Assembly: GCF_003369915.1 (NCBI RefSeq)
Contig: NC_046677.1
Span: 26,678,913-26,742,912 of the forward strand
Direction of reading: 5' to 3'
DNA length: 64,000 bases
DNA from: Drosophila miranda
Lineage: Eukaryota > Arthropoda > Insecta > Diptera > Drosophilidae
Shown: positions 48,200-61,300 of the stretch, in pieces
Position numbering within the stretch: the first letter of the stretch is position 1
Layout of the letters: the number at the start of each line of letters is the position of its first letter
Notes under the pieces: generated by a model
The model's input: only the letters and a program-made list of their open reading frames with translations
Databases searched by the model: none
Told to the model about the DNA's origin: nothing
Program-made: the position numbers and the translations under genes

Positions 48200-49378
48200 C
48201 GTCGTCGCAGTCGCTGTTTAACAATAATAATAAAAATTACGAAATATTAAATGCAATTGTTTGCAACAATTAAAACAGAAAATTAAGGAGAATTCTGTAT
48301 GAGAAAGAAGTGCAATAATCGAAAGGCAGCAACAATTAAAAGGCCCTCGAAAGTGCAAGAGTGTGTGTGTGCTTGTGTGTAAACAACAGTTAAGAAACCA
48401 ACAACGAAAGAGGAGAAGCGAAGCCGAAGCGAAGACGAAGGAGTGCTCAAGAAGGAGAAGAAAAAAACCAAACCCCGCAGCAGCCAGGCAGCGCAGTCAA
48501 CGCCGACGCCGGCTTGGCATCATTAGTTGGCGGCGACACGATCCACGGTCCACGATCCAGCGATCGTGCCCTCTCGCTCTAGTGCACGCAATTGCTTACC
48601 TGTCAAACAGGTTTCTTTTTCTTACGTCGCGCGCGCGTTTATATCGGATCGGTGTATCGGTGTGTGCGTGTGTGTGTGTGTTTGCTTCTTGGAAACCTTT
48701 CAAGCGTCAGGCGGCACTCTCCAGCTCTTTCGCTCTTTTGCAATGCAGCTACGACTCTAACAACAAAAGCGACAACAGCAACAACAAGAAAAGAAGTGTG
48801 TAACGGAGAAGCAGTGTGTGTTTGGTGGAAAAATGCTTCAAGACCAGGCCTAAATCGTGTGTTGCTTAGTGTATGAGTGCATTCGGCCATTTACGACATA
48901 TGATTTTGTTGGTTTTTTCTTGATTTCCCCCTTGATTTTGTTGCAATATTCCCGAAAAAGCAAAGAAACAAAAAACCATGTCGCGCAAAAACAAAAGCTA
49001 AAAGAAGGGGAGAGAGAGATAGAGGAGTGGGAGCCGAACAGCCGTTATCTTAAAGGAATAGCGGGAGTAGGTGGAATAGGAGCAGCAAATCTGCAGCACC
49101 AGCGATAAAAGCAAAAACAAAGTGGTAGAAATAGCAACAAAACTGTGCAATCTTCGTATACGAACAACAAGAACAAAACGCAGAAGGATAACACACACAT
49201 CTCCCACCCGAAAAAGCAAAAACGGAACAACAACAAGGCGACACAATGAGGAGAGCAGCAGCAATAGAAACGCAAAGAGGAGCGACGGAGAAGGCAACAA
49301 CAACGACCCGCAACAGAAGCGGCAGCGGCGGATGGAGGAGGGGAACAGCGCTAACTGTTTGTCACTTATTCTTGACCG
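48200..49378 (+). other. probable long non-coding first exon (5' UTR) of a + strand gene
   Basis: Purine- and CAX-rich sequence (AACAACAAG, GCAGCAGCAAT) typical of long fly 5' UTRs runs up to a consensus 5' splice site, CCG|GTAAGTG at 49379. Composition then changes abruptly to AT- and pyrimidine-rich DNA. The start is not fixed; no TATA is evident and CpG-rich CGCCGTCGCCG repeats at 48180-48210 suggest a TATA-less promoter. The open frame 49122-49378 (MVEIATKLCNLRI...) runs to the donor, but its Arg/Asn/Thr composition looks like UTR. The gene itself lies beyond the window, so it cannot be named. Confidence 0.5.
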
Positions 49379-49385
49379 GTAAGTG
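49379..49385 (+). promoter_or_regulatory. 5' splice site
   Basis: GTAAGTG matches the fly donor consensus and marks the sharp change from UTR-like to intron-like composition. Confidence 0.5.
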
Positions 49386-52300
49386 TCTTTTGCGGCTACC
49401 CTGTAATCTGTAGGGGATTCTATTTTGGGGGTATATTTCGACATAAGAATGAGGGGTTTGAGGATGGGGAAGGTAAATGCAAAGAAGAGAAGGATTAGAT
49501 AAAAGTGGAGATTAATAATGTGAACTTTAAATGTTATACGAATGAAGGGGTATCTAAATATTTAACTCCCTCAAATGTGTACTTTAATTTGGTTTTTTAT
49601 GCTGATCCAATAAAAGCAAATAATCAGAGCAGTGCAGAGTCTCTCAGGGGGATTCAAGATTCGCAAAAATAAATAAACAAATACATATTTGATAATATTT
49701 ACAATTGATAAAAGAAAGAAGGAAAAAAGATAGGGAGATTATTTAAGATTATAATTTGTATATTTTTGAAGATTTCTCAGCAGAAATTTGTCGGTTTTGA
49801 CCGGAAATCCAAGATTAGAGCCAACGAGAGTTGGAAATAGGGGCTTTATATCAAATAAACGGACCATAATATCTGATAGAAGTTTCTTGTTTTTAAAGAA
49901 CTTTAAATGACTATCTTTATGATTAGAAATAACAGAAAAATTTACAAAATTATGGGAAGTAAATATTCTTCTAAGAAAAGAAAAGAAAAATAAAACTTCC
50001 TTCTTAAAAGTCTTCCAATATGAGCAATACCTCATATCAACGCCTTTCTCATTCAACCCCTAGCATATTTCGGTCTGCTTTTTATATCTTTTAGAAAGCC
50101 ATCTGTTGAAATCTTGTGTAATCTTTGATAATCTTCCTAAATAATCTTACATATCATCAGGGTAAATTATTAATATTAATCTTTAAAAATCCCTTCCCTT
50201 TCAACAAACCTCCAACGAAGGCACTCAATCATTGAAAATAAACCAGAGATATATTCCTATAATAACCCTTAGATATTTCCACCAATTATTTTCTATAACA
50301 TCTTCCTATAATCTCTGTTTAATCTTTATTTTATCAGAGTATTTCAATTAAAAGTTTAGCTGGCTTTTACGGTTTCATTTTTACTAACTTTTGGTTTTAC
50401 TTTAAAGCCGGAATTTGTTGTTTATGACAGGTGTCTTCTCTGCTCCACTCCTCTTTAGAAACTCCGTACTTTTTATCACCTTTACACCTCCTCTCTCTCC
50501 CTCACTCTTCCCTTTCCCCCTCTCCCTCTGTCTCTCCCCTTTCCCCCCATTTGTTGGATGGTTTTATCCTGCGGGGCCCTGGCCCTGTTGTCACCTTGCA
50601 ACCGTCACTTTAGTTTTTTGTTGCTGTCTGTTGTTTCTCTTTCTGTTGTTCTTGACGTCAGCAGAAAGTTTTTTTCTGTCACCCCCTCCCCCCCTCCCAC
50701 TATTATCTCTCTCTGGAGTCACCCATCACCCCGCTTCCCCTCGCTAGAACCACCATTCCTCTCCCTAGAACCTCTCTCTAGAATCTGTCAATTGACAGCA
50801 TTTACCGTTCGACAGGAGACAGGAGCCCCCCTTCCACTTTTGAACTTGAAAAAAAAAACACAAATAGATAGGGAGGGGGAATGGGGGATGGGGGATGGAC
50901 GGTGGGGGGACTATGTGGCACGAAAAACTTTACTTTGGCACGCTTCTGGCATAAGTTTTTCCATCTCTCTGATATCATTTCGCTTACAAAATGCTTTTTA
51001 ATGCCTGAAAAATCAACCGAAAAGCGGGCGAAACTCTTGCACAACTATTGAGGGGGAAACAGAGGTGTCGAAAGGATGATATGGGGTTTCTAAATTATAT
51101 GTGTATTAATTCCCCCTATTCGAATCACTCGAATCCGTTCTGTTTTCCCAATTTGTCGTGTGATTAGTGCTTCCCCCTCCCTCCCTCTATCTCTCGGGAA
51201 AACTATTCAGCTTATGGCACCCCTTTCCCCCCGCCCTGCGTGTGTTTCTGTGTGTGTAATCATTTAATAAATAAAACGTGTTGATTTGACATCTTAATTG
51301 GGGGTTTGACAGTAGGTTTTTATTGTGGTTTTTACGCTCATAAAAGGGGAAGCAGAAGCCAAAGCCAAAACCATAGAACAGAGCTGCCTGTCAACGCCTG
51401 ACATTAGAACTTGGAGACCGCTGCCGAGAAATCAATGAACTCTCTCGGGAGGCAAAGAGCTTTGCCTCTGGGGGCAAATTATTAGATTTTCTGGCAGGCA
51501 GGGAATGGGGGCTGGTGCTGGGGCTGGCTGACGGAGGTTCAAGGAATTAAAAATACATTAAAAGTTTTTGTTGGGGAATCAAGAGATTATAAGTAGAAAA
51601 GAGAGAGGGGATTGGCAGAGTTTTTTAATCGAAATAATGCAAAAAATCAATTAAATTTTTAGTCAATTTACTGGGGGTTGAAATTAAAGAAATTTCCCAG
51701 ATTTTCTTAGCCCAAATCAGATATTTTATTTCCTTTGGAAATGTTTCGCAAAAATGTCAAAATTCTTGTTATTTAAAGAGTACAACAAATATCCCAACTT
51801 TGGGTTTTTCATTTAAAATTGGGATTGTTTTGGGATCTATAATTTTTGAATTTTTCTTTAATAAAATTTTGAATAAGATTACATTAAAATTGAAAAAATT
51901 AATGAATAAATGCATTGTAATTTCTTCAAGAATTCTTAGAATATTTTTTGTATGTTTCATATACCTGGATATTATTTATATTTAATATTATTTCTTGTGG
52001 GAAAAACTTTTTAGGGTAAAGAAATCTCTATATTCTCATTAGAAAAATACTCTTTCGGATGCTGCTTAATTTTGTTGCTTGTTTTGCTCCTCTTCTCTTC
52101 TCCTCTCCTCTTCTCTCTTCGTACTCTCTGAAGTACCTTCCAATTTGGTTTTGAGTTTTCCTCGGAAACACTGTCCATGTCGTGTCGAGTGGTGCAATGG
52201 AAATGCTTAAGGAAGAAGGACAATAACCACAGCCAGCGCCTTGGAACAGAGCAGAACAGAACCCAAGAATCAAGGATATGCTTAAGGATAATGGTTCCAA

Positions 52301-55300
52301 GAAGGTTCTACCTCTCTCTCGTCTCCTCCTTCCCTCTCGCTGTGTGACCCTCTTTAGTGCTGTTGTATTTTGGTGTGCGTTTTCCATGCGTTTTTCCTAC
52401 ACGTTTTTATGAGTGTATTTTCTTGCCTTTTGGTTTTTATTTTATTTGCGTTTTGATGATGTTTTATTTATGCCGTTCGTCTACCTGCCTCTTGTCCCTC
52501 TCTTTCTTTTCGTTTTCCCCTCCTTTGGGCTTCCCCTCCTACTCCTCCTGGCAGCCTTTTTGCCTTTGAGTTTTTCCACATTCATTTCATTTCCTGGTGC
52601 CTGTCGCTGCCGGCACCCAAAAACTTCATTCTCTATCGCCCCTGCTCTCTCCCCTCGTTATCCCTCTTCGCTTGCTCCTTTCCCCTTCCTCCCTTCTCCT
52701 CATGTTTCCTCTATCCCCCGCTCTTGACGTGTTTTTAGCGCGTGAATTATGATTGTGGCTTAGTTTTTCTCACTTTTCCGGAGCTGTTGTTCTGCCTTTG
52801 CCACAGAGAGAGACAGAGTCGGAAACAGAGTGAGAGAGAGGGGTAGAGCCAGGGGCAGAGAGAGAGAAATATCTGCAACTGCTGCAACTTTGAAATTAAA
52901 ATAAATTAAACAAATATTTTGTTTGTTTCCAAAACACTTTTTCATCCACGTGCAAAATATTCAGCGACGTGTGCGGGAATATCCGCCACACAGAGAAACG
53001 AAGAGAAAAAGGCGAGCAAGACAGAGACGGCGACAGAGAGGAAGGATATAGCAACAGCTGCAGCAGAGACACCCGAAAAAAAAACAACAACAACAGCAAC
53101 CAAAAATGCAGAGTGGAGGATTCCTGGCAAATGGGAAATGGGAAATGAGAAACGAGGCGCAAAAAGGAAATTTATTCACAATTTTGCATTTGGAAAATCA
53201 AAGTTTCGGGTGTGGGAGGTAGTGGGGGTTAAAGAGCGGGATAGTGGTGGAGACGGGGGCCAAGGATATAGCCAACGAGGTGAGGGCGTTTTCAAGAGGT
53301 AGATTTTCATATAAATAATTGGTTTAGTTTTATTCGAGTTCTTTGAGGGGTTCCTTCTCTAGAAAATATTAGAAAAAAACAGAATATTAGAAGATACCAG
53401 AATAACACTAGAATATACCAGAAAATACCAGAAACAAGGCATAACAATACTGGAAAACAGGTCCCGAAACAGAATCGATTAGAAAATTCATAAATTATCA
53501 GAAAAGGTAAAAAAAATATATATACATATATCAGAAAAATAATATCTACAACAAATACCGAAATGGCGAGACTTTAAAGTATCTTCTTCATTTAAAAAGA
53601 ATATCCCATTGAATATCCCTTATCCCACTTTCCAAATAGTTTTTATCTTATTTACCAACAAAAAAAGGTATCCACCAGCGGTTAATCCCCCCCCCCCTTT
53701 TTCCCCGCTCTCTAATTCCATTCAAAGTTTAGGTTTTAGTGAAATTTTTGTTTAGTTTTTTGATGATTTTTTGGCATGTGGAATTTATGACGCGCACGGG
53801 TCTCTATCTCTCTGCCTCTATTTGTATCCCTATATTTGTATTTGTGTATGCCACATGCCCCTCTTTATCAGCCACTGCCTCCGTGGGCCCTCGCTCCGAC
53901 GCGTGTGTGAGGTGGGTGGCGGTTTAAAACGCGCAGCTGTTTAAACAACTTCCAACAGCCGAAATGCAACTAAAAAACGAGATAAAAAACGAGAAGAGAA
54001 TTCCTCAACGAGTTTAAGCGAGTATCTCACAGATACAAAGCAAAACACGCACACGTAAAAACAGATACAAATACCCTAGAAAATAAATGCAATAAAAATT
54101 CAATAACATTTGCTGACTGACGCCAAAGTTTTTAACCCCTCAATGGCCTCGTCATTGGTTTTGGTTTTACACAAAAATTGTAGCACCAACATTTCCAGAA
54201 TATAAATATACATATAACGTTATTTTCTATATTTTTACCGTTGCGGTGGCAATGATTTTACCTTTTCGCGCGTTTGTCATCAAACAAAATTATTTTTTTT
54301 ACGGTATACAAAAATATTACTTATTTTTTAGAGAGAGAGCGAGAGAGAGAACTTTCTGCTTGGCATAACAATTAATTTTGTATTTATTTATAATTTATTT
54401 ATGCAGGTTTTTATGGGTTTTTTGTTTTGTTTCTTGCATTCTTTAAACGTTTGTAAGCGATAAAAATCGCTGGGGGGGAAACGCCCGGCAGTCGCGTCAG
54501 AGTCGCTTTAGAGTCGCGCTTGAAGACGTGAAGGCATTTCTTGACCAAGTTAGCAGCCGCTTTAGCCGACTGTCATGCTTCAACGGCTGGGGCTGCCGCA
54601 CCTCACCTGAGATTCAGCTCCACACACCACTCTACACCCCTCTGCCCCTGCCCGCTGCCCCTGCCCCACTGGGTTATGGCGTCCCACACACCTTTTCTCT
54701 CCTTTTTGATTGGAAGACTGCTACTGGAATTGGAAATGCGAATGCGAATTGGATTTTGGGGCCGTTGGGGGGCAAGTGAGGGAATAGGAATTTCGTCTTT
54801 AAGACGACCGTTTGGATCATTAGCATGGATTGTGTTTTGCTTACCTGATGATGATGTCTGATGTCTGCTGTTGGAAGGAGGCGGAGAGTGGCTTTAGTTT
54901 TTCTTTTTGCTTTGGATTTCAAGACTTCGTCAAGTGGGGAACACTGTGTGGGAAGACTCTTTAAGATGGGAATACTCTGATAAAGAAAAAACATTCTGTC
55001 TTTTGAATGTTGTTAAAGGAAAGATGGAATCACTTTTTACAATAAATACTGTTTTTAATGAAATTCTCTTGGGCAAAGTTAACGAAATATTTTTCTGGAA
55101 AAGTACCAGAAAATACTAGAAAGTACCAAAAATACTAAAATACTAGAAATTTCAGAAAATAAAAAAATACAGAAAACAACTTTTTATATATTTTTTTTGT
55201 TTTTTTTTTTTAATTTTTTAGCGAAATTTATCCTATATATTTTACAAAGACTAAAGAACTTTCTTCATCTTGAAGAGTATTTCCTATTCGCCTAACTTTG

Positions 55301-58300
55301 AGCTTCATTTTCATCAGTTTTTGTTTATTTTTTCGCTACTGTTCCGTACTTATCTTCTTCCCCCTTTCAGCACTCTTTTCTTCTACTCTTTTTTTTCTGC
55401 TTTTATTTATATATAATTTTTTCTTGAACCGCTTCGGGAGCCCCCCGTCATATCATTGTCGTCGTGCCGTTGCAGGGCTTCTGTTTGCTGATTTCTGTTT
55501 CTGTGCCTCCGTGCCTCTGGTTCTCTGTTCTCCTTTCGCCCCTTTGTTGGCTTCTTTATTGGGGATTGCTTTTCGTTGTGTGCCTTTCCAAAAAGGGAGA
55601 GAAAAGAGTACGAGATACCGTGCGTCCGTCCGTCCGCTCTAATTTGTATGCGTAACATGTCAAAAATCGTTGTGGTCAATACACTGATTGCTTTTGCATG
55701 TATCTGAATATCTGGAGCTATGGCTGTGGGGTCTCTCTCTCTGTATATCTAACTGGTAAATGTATCTGAGTATCTGTTTCAGCTCATTTCGGCCACTCGC
55801 ACGTTTCATGTTTCGCTGATGTCTGATGTATTTATAGCCCAGCCCCCGAGTCTTTTTCTGCTACTGTTTTCTGTCTGCTGTGTTTCTGTTGTTGTTTATT
55901 CCCCTGATTGCAGCTGTAGGGTTAAAAGCGGGTAAAAACGGGTAGAAGGTGGAATTTGAGGTAGATTAAGTTTGAGGTTAAAAAATGAAGAATGAAGAGG
56001 GGTTTATTTTACGTAAATATGATCAAATTTGTTAGTAGAATTCGTTGCGCTTTCAATACTAAAAATATTACTAGATTAATCCAAAAAAATACCTATAACA
56101 TACTAAAAAATACTATAAAATTAGCAACATAATAATAGAATAATATGTTTATACTGCTTCAAATGAAAATTCTAGTTTTCCAGTATTTTCTATATTTTCC
56201 AGTATTTTTCTAGTATTTTTGTAGTTTTATCTAGTATTTTTGTGGTATTTAGCCAAAAGTCTGCCTAATCCATTGTTGGACACATATTCCATTAGTTTGG
56301 TAACATATTTCCTCCATTAATTGCAACATTCAAATGCGACATTCTGTGACTTCATTTTCTACTACTTTCCATAAATCAGCCACAAATGCAAATAAAAATT
56401 AATTAAATCTGTTTCAAAATGTTTCAATTTCACAGTCACACAGCCGGAAGGCCTTTGCCCCAACCCCTCTGCGTAAACCACCCTCTCTATCTAGGACAAA
56501 ACCCCCATAATGATCGTTTAGCACTCGAATTTGTTCATCGTAAATTGCGTAAAAGTAAAACCGAGAAAAGAACAACAACGGATGGAGAACAGAACATAAA
56601 GTTTTCCCAGCGATTGGGCCTTCGGGCGGTACAAAAAAAAATCAGTGCATCCCTTAACGGCAATGGCAACCCTGGCAATGGCTGCGAAACACCTATTCCT
56701 TCCCCCCAGTATAATGCATGCACTCTTTCTTCTGCCCCTTTTGTTTCAATCCAATCCAATCTGTCTTTTTGTTGCCTTTTCAGGGTTTCTCAAGCATATC
56801 AATTTGCTTTTTTAGGGTTGTTGCATCTGTGGAGGAAGAGGTGGGGAAGGAGGAGTGCCAAGGGGTGTCCCAAGGATGGAACATGCCGCCTCCCTGTCTG
56901 AGAGATCCACAGAAATTATACAAAATGAACTGTGAAAACCTTTTTTTGGATTTCGTTTTTCGTTTTCTGTAAAACGCATTTTGTTTTTAATCGTGATACA
57001 GGGGTTGTCTACCCCCCCCTCCGCCACCCCCCTTTTGACACGCCCATTAGGAAGGGAAATGGAGAGAGAAATTTTACGCTATGCAAAACATTTTTCTAAT
57101 CAAACATTCCATTTCATTTGTTCAATTGAGCGGAGGAGTGGGGGATGATCCAAGGGTAGATGCTAGCCGGCAGGGGGATGGGATGTGTCTTTTCGCCACA
57201 GTTGAAGTTTTTCATTACGTCTCGAGTGGAAAAAATTCATTTGCAAAGCCCCCCTCCAGCCAACCTACGTCACAGAAGTCAAAGACCACCCCCCTCCCCA
57301 ACCCTTGGAAAGAAGTGCAACCCCTGGATGTGTAGTGCTCATTTAGCCGCAAAAAATTAAGAACTGATGAAAATATTTGATATATTAATGAGAAATTCTT
57401 TAAAAATATATATCCGAATGTGCACCGACCCAACCCCCATGTGCAGCACCCCCTACCCTCGACAGAGTCTACAACCTTTTCCACCTCTCCATAACTCCCC
57501 TCTCGACTTAACCGAAAGTGTTTTATTAATTTCACTTTGCACTCGAAATGCTTTTGGTTGGATTTTTGCACAGAAATTGATTTCGTTGCGGAATCAAAGA
57601 GAAAACATAAAAAAACACAAATGGAAAATGGTAAATAAAGAATGAGGAATGAAAGAGAGGGAAAACAGAGTGGGAGAGGTATATTAAATAAAACAAGAGT
57701 CGAGTTTTACATTACCCTATATTGTTTGTATAAATGGTAGATGAAATACTAGAAAATACTGTAAAAATACTAGAAAAACTATAAAAATACTAGAAAATAT
57801 TATAAAAATACTAGAAAATATTAGAAAAATCTAGAAATCTAGAATTAAAACTTTAGAAATACCACATAAATACTTTAAAATACCGGGAAATATAAAAAAA
57901 TCCAGCTCTGAATATTTCCCATAAAAATTACAGCTTTCCATAGCACAAATTTTATTTATTGTTATGTATTTATTGCTAGTCATACAATCTCTGCGAATCC
58001 GATATATATATATAATCCTAGATACTTTTTTCCATCATATCTAACATGTGCTAAAAGTCGTAATACCCTCATAAAGGGTATTGCAAGTTCAAAAGATGGA
58101 CTACAAATCGCATACGAGTACCGTGTAAAAAATCGCCTTTACTCGTACTTATTGTACCGTTTTTTCAAAATAATTTTACCAATGGTGTTTTTATCTATTA
58201 TTTTTCGTTTTTCGCATTTATTATATAATACTCGTGTTTCTCTTTCCCTCTCAGTCCTCCTCTGCCTGACTCTCCTTTTGTCTCCCTTTTTTTTTACCAA

Positions 58301-61300
58301 CCTTTTTATTTCACCGAATAAAATTTGTGTATTTTTATTGAGTTTCATTGAAGCGCATTGAAATTGCAATAAAAAGTCATATGAATGGGATAAAAGTCCG
58401 CTTCCATTCTCCGCCATTTGCCACCCCCCCTTTTCGCACTTGATAATTTTTTTTTTTTTGAATTATAAATGAAAATACAGTGCCAATGTGCTTTTAATTA
58501 AAAACTTTAAAGTTTCTTTAATCAACGCGGAAGGGTGGGAGGAAAGAGTTGATCATTGGAGGGTTAAGTAAATGGAACCCCCCAGAACTCAGAAGAACAA
58601 ACATCCGGAATTCTGAAAGAACAATATGGGGGGATCTCAGAGTTTCCATAAATTAATAATGAATTATGAATTATGCGTTGAATAATTGCTTAGAACTCGG
58701 TTTAAAGATCAAAATGATTAAAGTGAATTATTGGATAGAAGGCGGGATGGAATTGTACTTTTATTTATTAGAGAATGGAAATATCATTCCATTTATTGGA
58801 AGGGGGAACCCCCGGGAAGTGGCACTCTATTCAGAGGATCGGAAACGTAGATAATAATTCATCCATGGGCATATCTATTTGTGCATAAATCAATTTTAAT
58901 TGTTTTTCAATTTGTTAAACTTTGTTTTTTCAGCTGTTATCTACTGCTTTTTTTCCTTCAACTTTTTCTCATTTAATTTATGCATTTGTAGATTTAATTT
59001 ATTTAAAGTTGATTATTTTTGCCTATTTATGTTTTCCTTTTTTTTTTGTGAATTTCTTTTATTATATATAAAAAAGGGTTAGAAAAACATGTAAATATAT
59101 TGGAAATTCATTGAATAAATTAACATAATAAGATTAAAATGTTTATTTTGTTTTTAAATATATTTTAACAAGCATTTGCCTAGAAAATGTATAAAAAATA
59201 TCTAAAAATATAAAGAAATCCCATGTTCCCCTCACAATTTTCCTTTATATTCCCTCTCTCCTAAATGTCCTTTAATTTATTTTAAAATTTGCTTTAAAAT
59301 TGTATTCCGCTCCGTTTGCATTTTAAAGTTCTTCTTGCTCTCATTCTCCCTCTGCTTTTCCACCAATTGCTTCTTTCGCTTCTTCGTGTTTTCCACTTCA
59401 CATTTAATTTGGGAAATACGCTTCTCATTGAGAACCCCCTCCCTCCCTCCTCCTCCTCCTACAGGCGCTCCTTTTCTTCAAGAGAGAAGCCTTGGGGCAT
59501 GGCTTTAAAAATGTTTATTTCTCTTTTCGCTAATCACCTGCCAAAATGTGAAGAGCAAGACGCCGTCTGACAAATGATGGTTGAACCGAATCCTCCACTC
59601 GAATGCAGCACTCCTTGCCACCCATCCATCCCCCCTCCCTTCCTCTTTCTCCCTTTCACCATTCAAACATGAAGTTCCTTCTCCTCTTTTTTTATTCGAG
59701 TTTCAAATTCTTTAAAATACAAAAATTAATACCAACAAAAAAGTACAAATCAAATAAAATAAAGCAAATAAAATGCTAAAGAATTTCATTGACAAGTTGC
59801 CCGAAACGGGGGAGGGGAGACACTTAGAGGGGATGGGGCCTGGCTATAGATTTTCTTAGAAAAAACCCACAAAGAGGAAGAAAGAAAGGAAAAGAAAATC
59901 AATTTCCCTAAAAAAGAAAATGTATGCGAAACATTATTTTTTCGGCGCCAATTTGACTTGGATGTTCCCCCTTGGATCTCCAGGCACACCCCCTCTTTTG
60001 TCTGGCAATGAAAATGTGCTTGTAATAATAACTGCTGAGGGGGTAATGGCGGGTGGAGAGGGGAATGGGGAGTCCTTCTGTGGCTCTATAAAGAAAGCCA
60101 AAATTCAAGGACAAACAAACAGCGGAGAACTCTCTCTCTTTCTGTGACTCTTATTCCTCATAGTCCCCCCCCCTCTCTCTCTCCTTCTCTGACTTTCCTT
60201 CTCCTTCGATTGCCTCATTTTTTTTGTTGATTTTCCTGGCAAACATTTTCCCCCCCAGGGCTCGCATAACTCTGCTTAGAAGTTTTCTTTTGGCTGTTTT
60301 TCCTTTATTTTTGTAAGTAATTTTCATTACACTTACCTTCGGGGGGAGGCTCCCCACTCTCTAGGATGGGGACTTGGGGAAGGAGCCTTCTCTATTTCCC
60401 CGAATAGGCAGCCAGGCAATAAATTTTAAAGACGATGCCTTGAAGGCAATTTTAAAGCCTAATTTCCATTTTGTGCGATGGCGGGAGGGGGTAGGAAAAA
60501 GAAGAGTTTTCCCAGGTGAACCGAGAGGCTATAGAGGTAGATAGAAGCAGAGGCAAAGGAGCAGGAATTTTGCGGCAGGACCTAATCTAAGTTGGGAAAC
60601 TTTTCTCCTGAAAGCCTTCCTCATTTGCCTCCCTCTGGCTTCCTGGCTGGCTTATGGCACTACTTTACGTAATTATGTCAATTGCCATTAGGCGGCGGGG
60701 GGAAACCTACCCCAGGCCCAGGCGCAGCCCCAGACATGACCTTGGCCCTCCACAAGTTTCGGCAGTCATTGATAGGCTGCCCGCCCCCTGGCCCCAAAAC
60801 CATTTTCCCTTTGATTTCCATCTGCTGAATGGAGAGGGTATGAATGAGGTCTTTTACGGGGTGGTGGGGGGCTGTGATAACCAGCATAATCCCTGCCGGC
60901 ACAAACGCTGTTGCGTGCCCCAAAGACATTGGCCACCGACAAATGCGGTTTCTAGTGCCGCAAAATCAATCAAAAGTCTGTTTATAGTGGCGGCCCATGC
61001 AGGGGGCGCAGCTATAATGGAGATATTGGAGGCGGTATCTAGGGGTGTTTTAGGGGTGCTATAAAGTGCCGTATATTAGGGATATATAAAAGGACTTGAT
61101 TAACGTGAAAACGTGACCAAATCATTCGCCATTAATGTTACACATAATTGAAAATTAATTACAAAACAAAGCGACAAACAGGAGAAAAACAGCGACAGAG
61201 ACAGAGAAAAGCGACAGGACGGCGTCACGTGTAAAGGAAAATACGAATTAAAATTAATATTGAAATGTTGCAACTTTTTTTTTTCTTCTTATTTTATTTT

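Noticed and set aside
48363..48803. 146-aa frame in the presumed first exon
   Set aside because: Arg/Ser/Cys-rich, overlaps other frames, and the exon has many upstream ATGs; read as UTR.
52919..53302. 127-aa + frame
   Set aside because: Lys/Thr/Ala-rich, reads like UTR simple repeats; kept only as a possible non-coding exon.
56419..56901. 160-aa + frame
   Set aside because: Longest frame in the intron-like region but no codon bias or motif.
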